A stretch of 64,000 nucleotides of DNA from Lachnospiraceae bacterium (GTDB lineage Bacteria > Bacillota > Clostridia > Lachnospirales > Lachnospiraceae), in assembly GCA_910575155.1 (NCBI GenBank), contig CAJTDX010000003.1:1-64000 (forward strand). The letters run 5' to 3'. Both the position numbers and the translations under genes were made by a program. Under the pieces are notes generated by a model that was not told the DNA's origin, made no database searches, and saw nothing but the letters and a program-made list of their open reading frames with translations. This document shows, piece after piece, positions 17,414-25,941 of this stretch. Position 1 is the first letter of the stretch. Every line of letters starts with the position of its first letter.

Positions 17414-17971
17414 ATGGCATTAACAAACGCTTTTTATGAAGCCGTAAACAATGAAAATGTACGCCGCATCCGCATTATGATGAAAGACAGTCTTTTAGTA
17501 GATCCAAGTTTTGAGGAATTTCGGGAGATGGAACGGGCGGCCGCTTCTGTAAGAGGCCTGTATGATCCCCACGATGGACGTGCTTTTGAAACAAATAAGG
17601 GAAAATGGGATGACAATTATATGGACAGGCAGATGGTTCAGGTCATCGGTAATTTTTCCCATGAACGTATCGAACATTTAAAAGAGGTAGTCCATGCTCT
17701 GCGTCCGGCAGCGCAGGGCGCCAGAAAAACGGAACGAAAAAATGATTCTTCTCCAAGGTGGAATCGTGAACAAAGTTATCAGGAGCAGAAACGCCGTGAC
17801 CAGGAGGATGGAAGATATTTGGGAGATAAAGTTGCCGGAGGCGCGGTTGCCGGAGCGGTTGTGGGAGGCGCCGCAGCCTGGGCAGCCGGGGTAACGGTAG
17901 TCGGAGGAGCAGCGGCAGGAGCAGTTCTGGGAGGAGCGGCTGCTTATCTTCTCACAAACGGAGGGCAGTAA
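17414..17971 (+). CDS. Glycine-zipper C-terminal membrane protein of the cluster
   Basis: 185 residues, preceded by AAAGGAGG. Residues 1-~135 are soluble, charged and helical with no recognised family (MALTNAFYEAVNNENVRR...). Residues ~137-185 are a Gly/Ala-rich hairpin of two GxxxG-containing hydrophobic stretches (VAGGAVAGAVVGGAAAWAAG and VVGGAAAGAVLGGAAAYLL). Such glycine zippers insert in membranes and oligomerise, sometimes as pores. One base separates the stop from the start of the ATPase gene. It may anchor the complex or act as a membrane effector (inference). Confidence 0.75.
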   Translation: MALTNAFYEAVNNENVRRIRIMMKDSLLVDPSFEEFREMERAAASVRGLYDPHDGRAFETNKGKWDDNYMDRQMVQVIGNFSHERIEHLKEVVHALRPAAQGARKTERKNDSSPRWNREQSYQEQKRRDQEDGRYLGDKVAGGAVAGAVVGGAAAWAAGVTVVGGAAAGAVLGGAAAYLLTNGGQ

Positions 17972-17972
17972 C

Positions 17973-20900
17973 ATGAGCGACATGGTAATTCTCGGAGGAA
18001 AAGAGCGCCGGCACGTACAGGCGAATGAAAAAGAAGCTGCGCAGTCTCAGCCGCGGCAAAGCAATGTCCCCAGTTATCAGTCTCTTCAGACAGGGCTTGC
18101 AGAGGCGGGCAGGCTGGTGGATGATATTGTACTGAAAAAGTATCTCCATAAACTAACAGAGCTGGAAATTATGCCTCTGAACGACAATTTAAAAAAAATC
18201 AGCGATATTCGTCTTTTTAAAATTACGGAAATGGTATATCAGAAGAATGAATATTCCACCTATAAGTTTGCATCTGTTTTTAATGCCGTGCAGAATCTCA
18301 ATTGCGGCGTGTTTATTGTGGCAAACAGCAATGGAAAAAAAACAGATTTCTATATGGGCGTTCGTTCCCTCGATAACAAACGTACCACAAAATCCTTAAA
18401 AGATACGCTCCGCAATGCCCTGAGCGGGCAATTTCCCGGCGTTAAGACGGAGGATCTGCTGGATCCGCAGGCAGAAGTTTTTCTGGAAAATATCGCTTTT
18501 CGAAATATTGCAAGCGTTTCCTGCGTGGCAAAAAATAAAGATCGTGAATTTAAAGATAATGAGACGTTTATCCAGGGCATGGAGAAGTTAGCTTTGGCTA
18601 TGCAGGGACAGGAGTATACGGCAATTATACTTGCCAGGAGTACGCCGGCAGAGCAATTGGAGGAAACGCGCCGGGCATATGAGATGATTTATACGCAGCT
18701 ATCGCCGTTTGCCAATATGCAGTTATCTTATGGAACCAATACTGCTTTGAATATTTCGGATGCATTTTCACACGGCACGGCGACAGGTTCTTCCCATTCT
18801 GTGAACGCTTCCATTCAGAATGGGACAAGCCATGCCAAAAGCTCCTCAGAGAGCCGTTCTGTGACAAAAACAGATTCTTTGGGGGCGCTGGCCAAGAGCC
18901 TGGGAACGGCTGCGCTGGGCGTTGCCAGCCTGGTGACCGCACCGCTTACCGGAGGTGCGAGTATAGCTGCGGCAGGCGCCATAATAGCGGGACAGGCCGG
19001 TATAAATGCGTTTAATCCAAAATCTGAGACCGATGGAACAAGCACATCAGAAACGAATACCATAAGCCGTTCTAAATCGTATGGAGAGACAGATACAACC
19101 AGCGAGAACGTTACAGACAGCAGAACATATACGAGAGGAGTTACCCGCGGTTCTTCTGATAATATGCAGCTTACGCTTCAGAATAAATCTCTTCTCAATA
19201 CTCTGGAGCGGATTGAACTGCAGTTGAAGCGCATTGATGAATGTGAGAGCATCGGCATGTGGGAATGCGCCGCATATTTCCTGTCGGACAGTCAGGAAAC
19301 AGCCGAAATGGCGGCCAGCACTTACAAGGCGCTGATGAAAGGGGAAAAATCAGGAATTGAAATGTCCGCCATTAATTTCTGGGGAAGGCAGGATGGTAAT
19401 AAAACGGCAAGACTGCGTGAATATATCACCAACTTTATACATCCGGTTTTTGCATATTCCTCAGATACCGTATCCGTTCCGGTGACGGCTTCTTCCCTTG
19501 TAAGCAGCAATGAACTTGCGATTCAGATGGGACTGCCAAGAAAATCTGTTTGTGGGTTCCCGGTTATTGAACATGCAGATTTTGGAAAAGAAGTGGTCAG
19601 ATACGGCAGGAAGCTGCACCATAAAGATTTTTGCCTGGGCAGCATATTCAGTATGGGAAAAGAAACGGAAACGGCAGTTTATTTAGACAGCAATTCATTA
19701 ACGATGCATACGTTTGTCACAGGATCTACCGGATCTGGAAAAAGCAATACGGTATATGAGATTTTAAATCAGCTGCGAACGATGCATAAAATACCGTTTC
19801 TTGTCATTGAGCCGGCCAAGGGGGAATATAAAAATGTATTCGGCCAGTTTGCAGATGTAAATGTGTATGGAACGAACCCCAAAAAATCCGCGTTGCTTAA
19901 AATCAATCCCTTCCGTTTTCCGGACGATGTTCATGTTTTGGAGCATCTGGACAGACTGGTGGAACTCTTTAATGTATGCTGGCCGATGTATGCCGCCATG
20001 CCTGCCATTTTAAAGGAGGCCATGGAAAAATCTTATGCGGCGTGCGGCTGGAATTTAGAAACTTCAGAAAATCCCAAAGGAAACAGATATCCAAATTTTG
20101 CTGATTTGCTGGAACAGATTGAAACGGTCATTCAGGAATCTAAATATTCCTCAGACAGTAAAGGCGACTATTCCGGAGCGCTGCTGACCCGCGTCCGCTC
20201 TCTGACCAACGGTTTAAACGGACTGATTTTCTGTAATGATGATTTAGAGGACCGTGAGTTATTTGACAAGAGCGTCGTCGTTGATTTAAGCCGGGTGGGT
20301 TCCACTGAGACAAAGTCTCTGATTATGGGGCTACTGGTTATGAAACTGAATGAATACCGCATGTCTTCCGGCAAAATTAACAGCCCCCTGTCGCACATCA
20401 CAGTATTGGAAGAAGCGCACAATCTGCTAAAGAGGACGTCGGCAGAGCAATCTTCAGAAGGAGCAAATCTTCTGGGAAAATCCGTAGAATTGCTGGCAAA
20501 TTCCATTGCGGAAATGAGAACCTTTGGGGAAGGATTTATTATTGCAGACCAGTCGCCGGGGCTGCTGGATTTGTCTGTCATACGCAATACCAACACAAAG
20601 ATTATTTTGCGGCTTCCGGATAAAAGCGACCGTGAGCTTGTGGGATTTGCCGCCAGTTTGGATGAGGAACAGATTGAGGAGCTTTCAAAACTGAAACGCG
20701 GCGTGGCTGCCGTATACCAGAATGACTGGGTAGAGCCTGTGCTTGTACAGGTAAACAAATGTATGATCGCGGAAAAATTATATCATTTTTCTGTGGAGGA
20801 ACCTAAGGCAGACTGTTCTGAGATCCGTTCACAGCTCATTGGATTTTTAATACAGGGAAGACTCAATGAGAAGTTGGAATTTTCCATTTCCGAAATAGAA

Positions 20901-21278
20901 AAAGGCTTGGATATGCTTGGCTTATCTTCTTTAAATACCGAGTTTGTGGAAGAACAGATCGCTGAATACAAAGAGGAACATGAGCTAAAGATCTGGAAAG
21001 ACGAAAATTTCAAAAAACTTTCCAGAAGAATCGCAGATATTCTGGGCGTACGCGCCAGTGTTGAGAATTGCGTGGTTACGGCGGAAGATAATTCGGAGCT
21101 TACAGAGCTGCTGACAGGTATCATAAGACAAGTGACAGAGGATTTTTCAGAAGAAGCAACAATGGTTTTAAGCCAATGCCTGATGAGGGATATGAGTATT
21201 CAGCAGGAAGAAAATGAGATCAGGGAAAAGATTTATTTAAACTGGCTGCAGTCTGCTGTGGAAAGGAATGTTCGATGA
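17973..21278 (+). CDS. HerA/VirB4-like (DUF87-type) ATPase with hydrophobic hairpin
   Basis: 1,101 residues, start preceded by GGAGGG. Residues 1-~300 are of unknown fold. Residues ~303-347 are Gly/Ala-rich and hydrophobic (LGTAALGVASLVTAPLTGG...) inside a Ser/Thr-rich low-complexity region. The P-loop GSTGSGKS lies at 584-591 (TFVTGSTGSGKSNTVYEIL), followed by FLVIEPAKGEYKNVFG, Walker B TVLEEAHNLL (E813-E814) and ADQSPGLLDLSVIRNTNTKI with a later arginine-finger region (KIILRLPDKSDRELVGF). This places it among HerA/FtsK-like pumps, which move DNA or protein as hexamers. The C-terminus (~950-1101) is helical and unassigned. The stop overlaps the nuclease gene by four bases, so the two are probably made together. 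Confidence 0.85.
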   Translation: MSDMVILGGKERRHVQANEKEAAQSQPRQSNVPSYQSLQTGLAEAGRLVDDIVLKKYLHKLTELEIMPLNDNLKKISDIRLFKITEMVYQKNEYSTYKFASVFNAVQNLNCGVFIVANSNGKKTDFYMGVRSLDNKRTTKSLKDTLRNALSGQFPGVKTEDLLDPQAEVFLENIAFRNIASVSCVAKNKDREFKDNETFIQGMEKLALAMQGQEYTAIILARSTPAEQLEETRRAYEMIYTQLSPFANMQLSYGTNTALNISDAFSHGTATGSSHSVNASIQNGTSHAKSSSESRSVTKTDSLGALAKSLGTAALGVASLVTAPLTGGASIAAAGAIIAGQAGINAFNPKSETDGTSTSETNTISRSKSYGETDTTSENVTDSRTYTRGVTRGSSDNMQLTLQNKSLLNTLERIELQLKRIDECESIGMWECAAYFLSDSQETAEMAASTYKALMKGEKSGIEMSAINFWGRQDGNKTARLREYITNFIHPVFAYSSDTVSVPVTASSLVSSNELAIQMGLPRKSVCGFPVIEHADFGKEVVRYGRKLHHKDFCLGSIFSMGKETETAVYLDSNSLTMHTFVTGSTGSGKSNTVYEILNQLRTMHKIPFLVIEPAKGEYKNVFGQFADVNVYGTNPKKSALLKINPFRFPDDVHVLEHLDRLVELFNVCWPMYAAMPAILKEAMEKSYAACGWNLETSENPKGNRYPNFADLLEQIETVIQESKYSSDSKGDYSGALLTRVRSLTNGLNGLIFCNDDLEDRELFDKSVVVDLSRVGSTETKSLIMGLLVMKLNEYRMSSGKINSPLSHITVLEEAHNLLKRTSAEQSSEGANLLGKSVELLANSIAEMRTFGEGFIIADQSPGLLDLSVIRNTNTKIILRLPDKSDRELVGFAASLDEEQIEELSKLKRGVAAVYQNDWVEPVLVQVNKCMIAEKLYHFSVEEPKADCSEIRSQLIGFLIQGRLNEKLEFSISEIEKGLDMLGLSSLNTEFVEEQIAEYKEEHELKIWKDENFKKLSRRIADILGVRASVENCVVTAEDNSELTELLTGIIRQVTEDFSEEATMVLSQCLMRDMSIQQEENEIREKIYLNWLQSAVERNVR

Positions 21279-21841
21279 AAGAAAAATTTAACGAGGTGAA
21301 AGAGGCGCCATCAGCAAAATTCGCCGATTCCTCTTTAGGGAAGCTGTCTTACAGAATAGAGGAAAAACTGAAAACATTTGCCGATAGATCAGTGGTTATG
21401 CTTGAGGATCATGTAAAGAACTGTCCGATCGAAAATGGGAAATGGACGGGTGAACGGGGAAATTCAAAGTGGAAGCCTGACAGAAACTATATTCCGCAGA
21501 AAATGAATCCGGAAGGAAAGAACTGGGACAAGATCTTAAAAAAATATGGCATTGACGGGATAAATTTTAGAAATGGCGAACCGGATTTCAGATCAATCAG
21601 CAAAGGAGATGTTAAAATTAAAGAATTTTCTTCTGCCAGGACGGATAATTTTGACAGGGCTGATATGGAACTGGCGAAAAGACACGGCTGTTCTCCGGAA
21701 AAAGTGAGAGCGTGGAGGAAGAAGAATAACTATACATGGCATGAGTGTAAAGACAGGACAACCATGCAGAAAGTCCCGGGTATCGTACATAATAATGTGT
21801 CTCACAGAGGCGGGATTTCCGAGGCAAAGAAAGGAGCTTAG
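21275..21841 (+). CDS. Stand-alone HNH/EndoVII-type nuclease (Tox-WHH-like toxin)
   Basis: 188 residues. The second half has the layout of polymorphic-toxin HNH/EndoVII nucleases: GINFRNGEPDF, then NFDRADMELAKRHG, then YTWHECKD (W155-H156-E157), MQKVP, H172 and SHRGG (H177). Tox-WHH domains normally read W-H-H; here the third position is Glu. The first ~90 residues (W-x-G-x-RGNSKW-x-P) also match the toxin domain. Toxin domains of this kind usually sit at the end of large secreted proteins; here the gene is free-standing and coupled to the HerA-like ATPase. DNA cleavage is inferred from the fold. The next gene looks like its immunity protein. Confidence 0.78.
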   Translation: MKEKFNEVKEAPSAKFADSSLGKLSYRIEEKLKTFADRSVVMLEDHVKNCPIENGKWTGERGNSKWKPDRNYIPQKMNPEGKNWDKILKKYGIDGINFRNGEPDFRSISKGDVKIKEFSSARTDNFDRADMELAKRHGCSPEKVRAWRKKNNYTWHECKDRTTMQKVPGIVHNNVSHRGGISEAKKGA

Positions 21842-21844
21842 CAT

Positions 21845-22219
21845 ATGCGGCATGATATATTTGGAGAAATTACGTTTAGCGTCGGCTGGAAAGCAGAGAG
21901 AACTATTTCTTTGTTTGCAAAAGACTTTACTGTAAAATTGAAAATACAGGCGTATTATGAAGAGGATGGAATTACGAAAGAGCAGGAAGAAGCATATCTT
22001 GTATATAAAGAGCAGGAAGCGGACAAGCTGCATACGGCAGAAGAATTACTGCGCAGTTATGCGGATGCGCCTGAGTCGCGGTTTCAGCCGCATACATTGT
22101 TGTTTGGCAGAGACGGTTCCTGCGCCTTACTGTGTGATGACGGGCAGGAACCAGAAGAAGGAATTGCAGTATCTCTGCTGCCGGAGGCGTATGTTGTTTC
22201 GCAGGATGAGTATTTGTAA
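21845..22219 (+). CDS. DUF6985-like putative immunity protein
   Basis: 124 residues, starting three bases after the nuclease stop. The pattern F-G-E-I-x-F at the start, then GW...ISLFAKDFTVKLKIQAYYEEDGITKEQEEAYLVYKE, resembles the DUF6985 family, members of which lie next to polymorphic toxins. It is acidic, as many immunity proteins to basic nucleases are. That it neutralises the adjacent nuclease is inference from position and family. Last gene of the cluster; a large hairpin follows. Confidence 0.65.
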   Translation: MRHDIFGEITFSVGWKAERTISLFAKDFTVKLKIQAYYEEDGITKEQEEAYLVYKEQEADKLHTAEELLRSYADAPESRFQPHTLLFGRDGSCALLCDDGQEPEEGIAVSLLPEAYVVSQDEYL

Positions 22220-22313
22220 AAAGCTTGTTTTTACCAAAGGTTTGCTCACTAAAGTTTCTGCGTATGAAATCGGGCAATCGGTTTATACCGATATTAAAAC
22301 CATTCCTTAAAAG

Positions 22314-22384
22314 ATAAGAATTTCCCATAGAATACTATGTTTTTTAACATGTGATATTTTAGGGGAAATTCTTATTTCTTTTAT
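22314..22384 (+). terminator. Terminator after the WYL/dynamin/HerA cluster
   Basis: Perfect 13-base arms ATAAGAATTTCCC (22314-22326) and GGGAAATTCTTAT (22363-22375) flank a 36-base loop and are followed by TTCTTTTATTT. It ends the seven-gene cluster and may also act on minus-strand transcripts. The rest of the 22220-22614 gap holds AT-rich DNA and the promoter of the next gene; I see no gene in it. Confidence 0.7.
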
Positions 22385-22554
22385 TTGCAGACAGATATGG
22401 ATTTTGTTAGAAATACAGAAGAATTTTTCACTGTAATAACTACTTTTAGCAGTCACCTCAGTAAGAATATTGTCATACGCCTTTTATATTTTGGAGAACA
22501 GGGTGTAAAAATCGTTGAAAGAGTACTGGAAAATAAAATAATAAAAATCAATTA

Positions 22555-22583
22555 TTGAAAAAAGTGATAAAGTCACATATAGT
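22555..22583 (+). promoter_or_regulatory. Promoter of the AAA/RloB pair
   Basis: TTGAAA and TATAGT with an exact 17-base spacer, ending 31 bases before the TTG start at 22615. It makes the AAA/RloB pair a transcription unit separate from the upstream cluster. Confidence 0.65.
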
Positions 22584-22614
22584 ATAGATACCAAACATAG
22601 GGAGGCGTTATAAA

Positions 22615-24003
22615 TTGCTTATTCGATTTAATGTAAAAAACTTCCTGTCATTTTCAGAACGAGAAGATGGAAAATCAGAAGAGTTTTCTATGATTGCTGG
22701 AAAAGTAAGAAGTAAAAAGGAACATTTGTATGAAGAAGGGAAAATTAAGCTTCTAAAATTTGCAGCAGTTTATGGAGCGAATGCCGCGGGTAAGTCGAAT
22801 CTGGTAAAGGCATTGGATTTTATGCAAAAGATTGTACTGTCAGGTTTACCAGAAGGACACACTGATAATTACTGCAAAGTTGCCAGGGAAAGTAAAGATA
22901 AGGCAAGTTATTTTGAATTAGAAATTTTTTTAAATCAAAAATATTATGCATATGGGTTTGAAGTGATTTTAAATCAAAGCAGATTTACATCGGAGTGGCT
23001 GGTGGAGCTGTCAGCGGACAGTAAAGAAAAATTGATTTTCAGCCGTGATATTATGAAAGGAACATATGAATTTGGCGGAGAAGCAAATACAAAAGGATTC
23101 ATAGAAAAATTAAATGTTTATGCAGAAGACATACAGGAAGACGGCAGTGTATTATTATTATCAATAATGAATCAGAATAAAAAGACTTTATATCAACAGT
23201 TTGAACGAGCTGTCATATTTCAGGATGTCTATATGTGGATAAAGAACAAGTTGAATATTAATTATCCAGAAAGACCAATATCCGATTATTCTTACATGGC
23301 GGAGACCGAAAATGTAGAAGAAATCTGTAGAATGACAGCAGCTTTTGGAACGGGAATAACAGATTTTCGGATGGTGGAAGTTCCTGTTGAAAAGGTATTA
23401 GGTCATTTACCGAAAAGAATCCAGGAAGACTTACTTGCTGATATTGAAAAGAAAACTGCAGAGATGAAAGCAGATCTAAGTGCAGATGGTTTTGGAATTA
23501 TAATGCGGAGTTATAGAGACTTCTTCATTCTCGATATTGATAAAGAAGAAAATATTATCTGTAAAACGATTCAGTTTTCACATGGAAAGAAAAATATTTT
23601 GTTTGAATTATCGGAAGAATCTGATGGTACTGTAAGACTTTTAGATTTATTAGAAGTGTTATTATCTGGAGCAGGAAAGACATATGTTATTGACGAATTG
23701 GACAGATGTCTGCATCCCAGCCTGACATATAAATTTGTTGAAACATTTTTAAAACTGGCTTCTCAGAAAAATATTCAGTTAATTGTAACAACTCATGAAT
23801 TGCGTTTACTAGATTTTGATTTATTGCGCCGTGATGAAATTTGGTTTGTAAATAAAAGAAAATCTGGAGAAAGTGATATCTATTCTTTGGAGGAATACGA
23901 TGCAAGATTTGATCAGAAAATTGATGAAGCCTATTTAGAAGGGCGTTATGGAGGTGTTCCGGTTTTCAATCCGGTGTTTCCTGTTAGAAAGGTACGAGAA
24001 TGA
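22615..24003 (+). CDS. AAA family ATPase, RloA/AbiLi-like
   Basis: 462 residues with a TTG start, chosen because AGGGAGG lies eight bases upstream and the protein then begins MLIRFNVKNFLSFSE, the conserved N-terminus of the family. Walker A is GANAAGKSN (54-62), the Walker B equivalent YVIDELDRCLHPSLT, and the switch histidine VTTHELRLLD. This is the ABC/SMC-like ATPase type (AAA_15/AAA_21) paired with RloB nucleases in phage-abortive systems such as AbiL. The gene overlaps the RloB frame by four bases (ATGA). It appears intact. Confidence 0.85.
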   Translation: MLIRFNVKNFLSFSEREDGKSEEFSMIAGKVRSKKEHLYEEGKIKLLKFAAVYGANAAGKSNLVKALDFMQKIVLSGLPEGHTDNYCKVARESKDKASYFELEIFLNQKYYAYGFEVILNQSRFTSEWLVELSADSKEKLIFSRDIMKGTYEFGGEANTKGFIEKLNVYAEDIQEDGSVLLLSIMNQNKKTLYQQFERAVIFQDVYMWIKNKLNINYPERPISDYSYMAETENVEEICRMTAAFGTGITDFRMVEVPVEKVLGHLPKRIQEDLLADIEKKTAEMKADLSADGFGIIMRSYRDFFILDIDKEENIICKTIQFSHGKKNILFELSEESDGTVRLLDLLEVLLSGAGKTYVIDELDRCLHPSLTYKFVETFLKLASQKNIQLIVTTHELRLLDFDLLRRDEIWFVNKRKSGESDIYSLEEYDARFDQKIDEAYLEGRYGGVPVFNPVFPVRKVRE

Positions 24004-24841
24004 GAGAAAAGAGAACGTTTGCAGAGAGGACTCAGTTGTTCACGTCAGATAAAACTTTAAGAAAATATTTTCTTGTATATGAAGGAGATGAGACAGAAGC
24101 AATTTATTTTGATGCAGTCAGTTCCATGCGTGAGGAAATAAAGATAAGTCCTCTAATTGAAATTATTCCTATTATAAAAAGTTATAGTGAAGATGGATGG
24201 AGTAATCCCAAAAAGATATTGAACCGAATGATTGAAAATTTGGAAGAAAACAGAACAAATCAAATTTCTTATGAGACGTTACTGAATCGTATTATGGATT
24301 ACTTTTATGAAGCGAAGGTAATAACAACCAGCAAAGTACAGGCAAAGAGTATTTGGAAAGCAATGTGCAGGATTTGTGAAGAAAAATGTTTGGAATATAT
24401 GGATGCGTTTGTAGATGATATAGAAAAGAGCTGCAGTTTCATTTTAAAGTCCTTACAGGAAGAATATAATCTGCCGCATATAATTACAGATATAAGTATG
24501 TGCTTGAAAAATGTAAAGAAATGGGATTTGGGTTATATGTTACGAATCCATGTTTTGAATTTTGGCTGTTACTGCATTTTGATGGAGTATTTGACTTAGA
24601 TGAGGATAAGCTTTTGGAGAACCCAAAGATAACATCGAAAAGAAGATATGTTGAGCATGAACTTCGGAGATTTTTGCCTGGATATAAAAAAAGTTCATAT
24701 AGAGCAGAAAAATTAGTGAAAGACATTGATCTTGCTATCAATAATGAGAAGGAATTTTATGAAGATGTCGTGGAGTTGAAAAATTCTGTAGGCAGTAATA
24801 TAGGAAAGCTGATTATTGATATGCGGGTACATAGTAATTAA
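24000..24841 (+). pseudogene. RloB/AbiLii-like gene, frameshifted
   Basis: The first frame (24000-24599) gives the RloB N-terminus with KYFLVYEGDETEAIYFDA, the E-G-x-x-T-E Toprim-like motif. Near 24475-24500 the family sequence moves to another frame, which reads RYKYVLEKCKEMGFGLYVTNPCFEFWLLLHF and ends at 24841; TNPCFEFWLLLHF is the RloB C-terminal hallmark. Joined, the protein would be about 280 residues. One single-base change explains the break. The partner ATPase is intact, so the system is probably inactive, unless this is a sequencing error or a rare slippage site. Confidence 0.75.
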
Positions 24842-24863
24842 TCAGAGGAGAGGAGGAGCTGTG

Positions 24864-25802
24864 ATGCGGCAGAAACGTTATACAAAAATTTTGGCAGGAG
24901 CCCTGGGCGTGATACTGTCTCTTTTTTGGGGATGGCAGTTTACAGGGGAACATAACAGGCAGGAAGGGCAAATTGCAGAAGAAGACGCTGATGTGAGAGA
25001 AACTTCCTTAAATCAGGAAACGGTTTTGAAACAAGAGACTGCGTCCGGGAATGTTCCTGCAAAAGACAAACGGAAAACACAGCAGGAACGTACCCAAAGT
25101 CAGTCGGAGAGTACAGAAGCATTTTCTCACAAAGAGTCAGAACCCGTTTTGGATTTTGCAAGCATTCAGCTTATGGAAGCCGGAACCGTACTGGATGTCT
25201 CCAGAATGGAAGCCGGACTTACGGACAGCCTGTTTTACAGTGAGGAGATTGGAGAGAAACTGCAGCAGAGGATTTCAGGAATTTCTTATCAGGAAAATGA
25301 ACATATTTCTTTGAGCGAGCTGAGATATCTGAGGGTGCTTCATATGGGTTTTGACGGACAGACTCATATTGGAGAACTGATTGTAAATGCTTCTATTGCA
25401 GAAGATATACTGGAAATTATGTCAGAATTATATAAAAATTCTTATCCGATAGAGAAGATGGTTCTGATTGATGAATACGATGCGGAAGACGAACCGTCCA
25501 TGAGCGATAATAACACTTCAGCGTTCAATTACAGAGAAATTGCAGGAACCAGCCGCATATCCCGGCATAGTTTTGGGGTTGCTATAGATATTAATCCAAG
25601 ATTTAATCCTTATGTAAAGAAAATGGACAGTGGTGAGACGAAAATCAGTCCGGCGAATGGCGCGGAGTATGCAGACCGCAGCCAGGAATTTGAACATAAG
25701 ATAGATGAACGTGATCTGTGTTATCAGTTATTTACAGAGCATGGTTTTACCTGGGGAGGAAGCTGGAATTCTGTGAAGGATTACCAGCATTTTGAGAAAT
25801 AG
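24864..25802 (+). CDS. Membrane-anchored or secreted M15 family peptidase
   Basis: 312 residues from ATG 24864 (AGGAGGAG upstream). A signal/anchor segment (ILAGALGVILSLFWGWQF) is followed by a Gln/Glu/Ser-rich linker (~30-90). The C-terminal catalytic domain has the M15 zinc site: SRHSFGVAIDIN (H and D ligands) and the final DYQHFE histidine, with GFTWGGSW before it. These enzymes cut D-Ala or L-Ala-D-Glu bonds in peptidoglycan stem peptides. The protein acts outside the membrane in wall turnover. Confidence 0.87.
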   Translation: MRQKRYTKILAGALGVILSLFWGWQFTGEHNRQEGQIAEEDADVRETSLNQETVLKQETASGNVPAKDKRKTQQERTQSQSESTEAFSHKESEPVLDFASIQLMEAGTVLDVSRMEAGLTDSLFYSEEIGEKLQQRISGISYQENEHISLSELRYLRVLHMGFDGQTHIGELIVNASIAEDILEIMSELYKNSYPIEKMVLIDEYDAEDEPSMSDNNTSAFNYREIAGTSRISRHSFGVAIDINPRFNPYVKKMDSGETKISPANGAEYADRSQEFEHKIDERDLCYQLFTEHGFTWGGSWNSVKDYQHFEK

Positions 25803-25843
25803 TTGTGCCACAAGTAAAAAGGAGGTATAATAAGGCAGGAGGA

Positions 25844-25879
25844 GCGGCCCGGCAAAACCGGGAGCCGGCCTGATGCCGC
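25844..25879 (+). other. GC-rich structured leader before the alcohol dehydrogenase gene
   Basis: In the 139-base gap after the M15 gene, CCCGGCAAAACCGGG forms a tight hairpin nested in outer GCGGC/GCCGC arms; it is strikingly GC-rich against its flanks. A good AGGAGG site lies just upstream at 25820 without an obvious gene. It could be a leader RNA or a relic. It does not fit any riboswitch consensus I can recall in full. Confidence 0.35.
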
Positions 25880-25941
25880 GATGGGATTCCTGAAAATGAA
25901 AAAGGCATGAGGTGTAATTATTTAAAGAAAGGAAGAAAAAT

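Noticed and set aside
17678-17983. 101-aa minus-strand frame opposite the glycine-zipper gene
   Set aside because: Cys/Ser-rich shadow of Gly/Ala codons.
25844-25920. c-di-GMP-I or fluoride riboswitch
   Set aside because: Fragments such as GCAAAACC and CCTGATGCCGC look similar, but the remaining conserved parts are missing.
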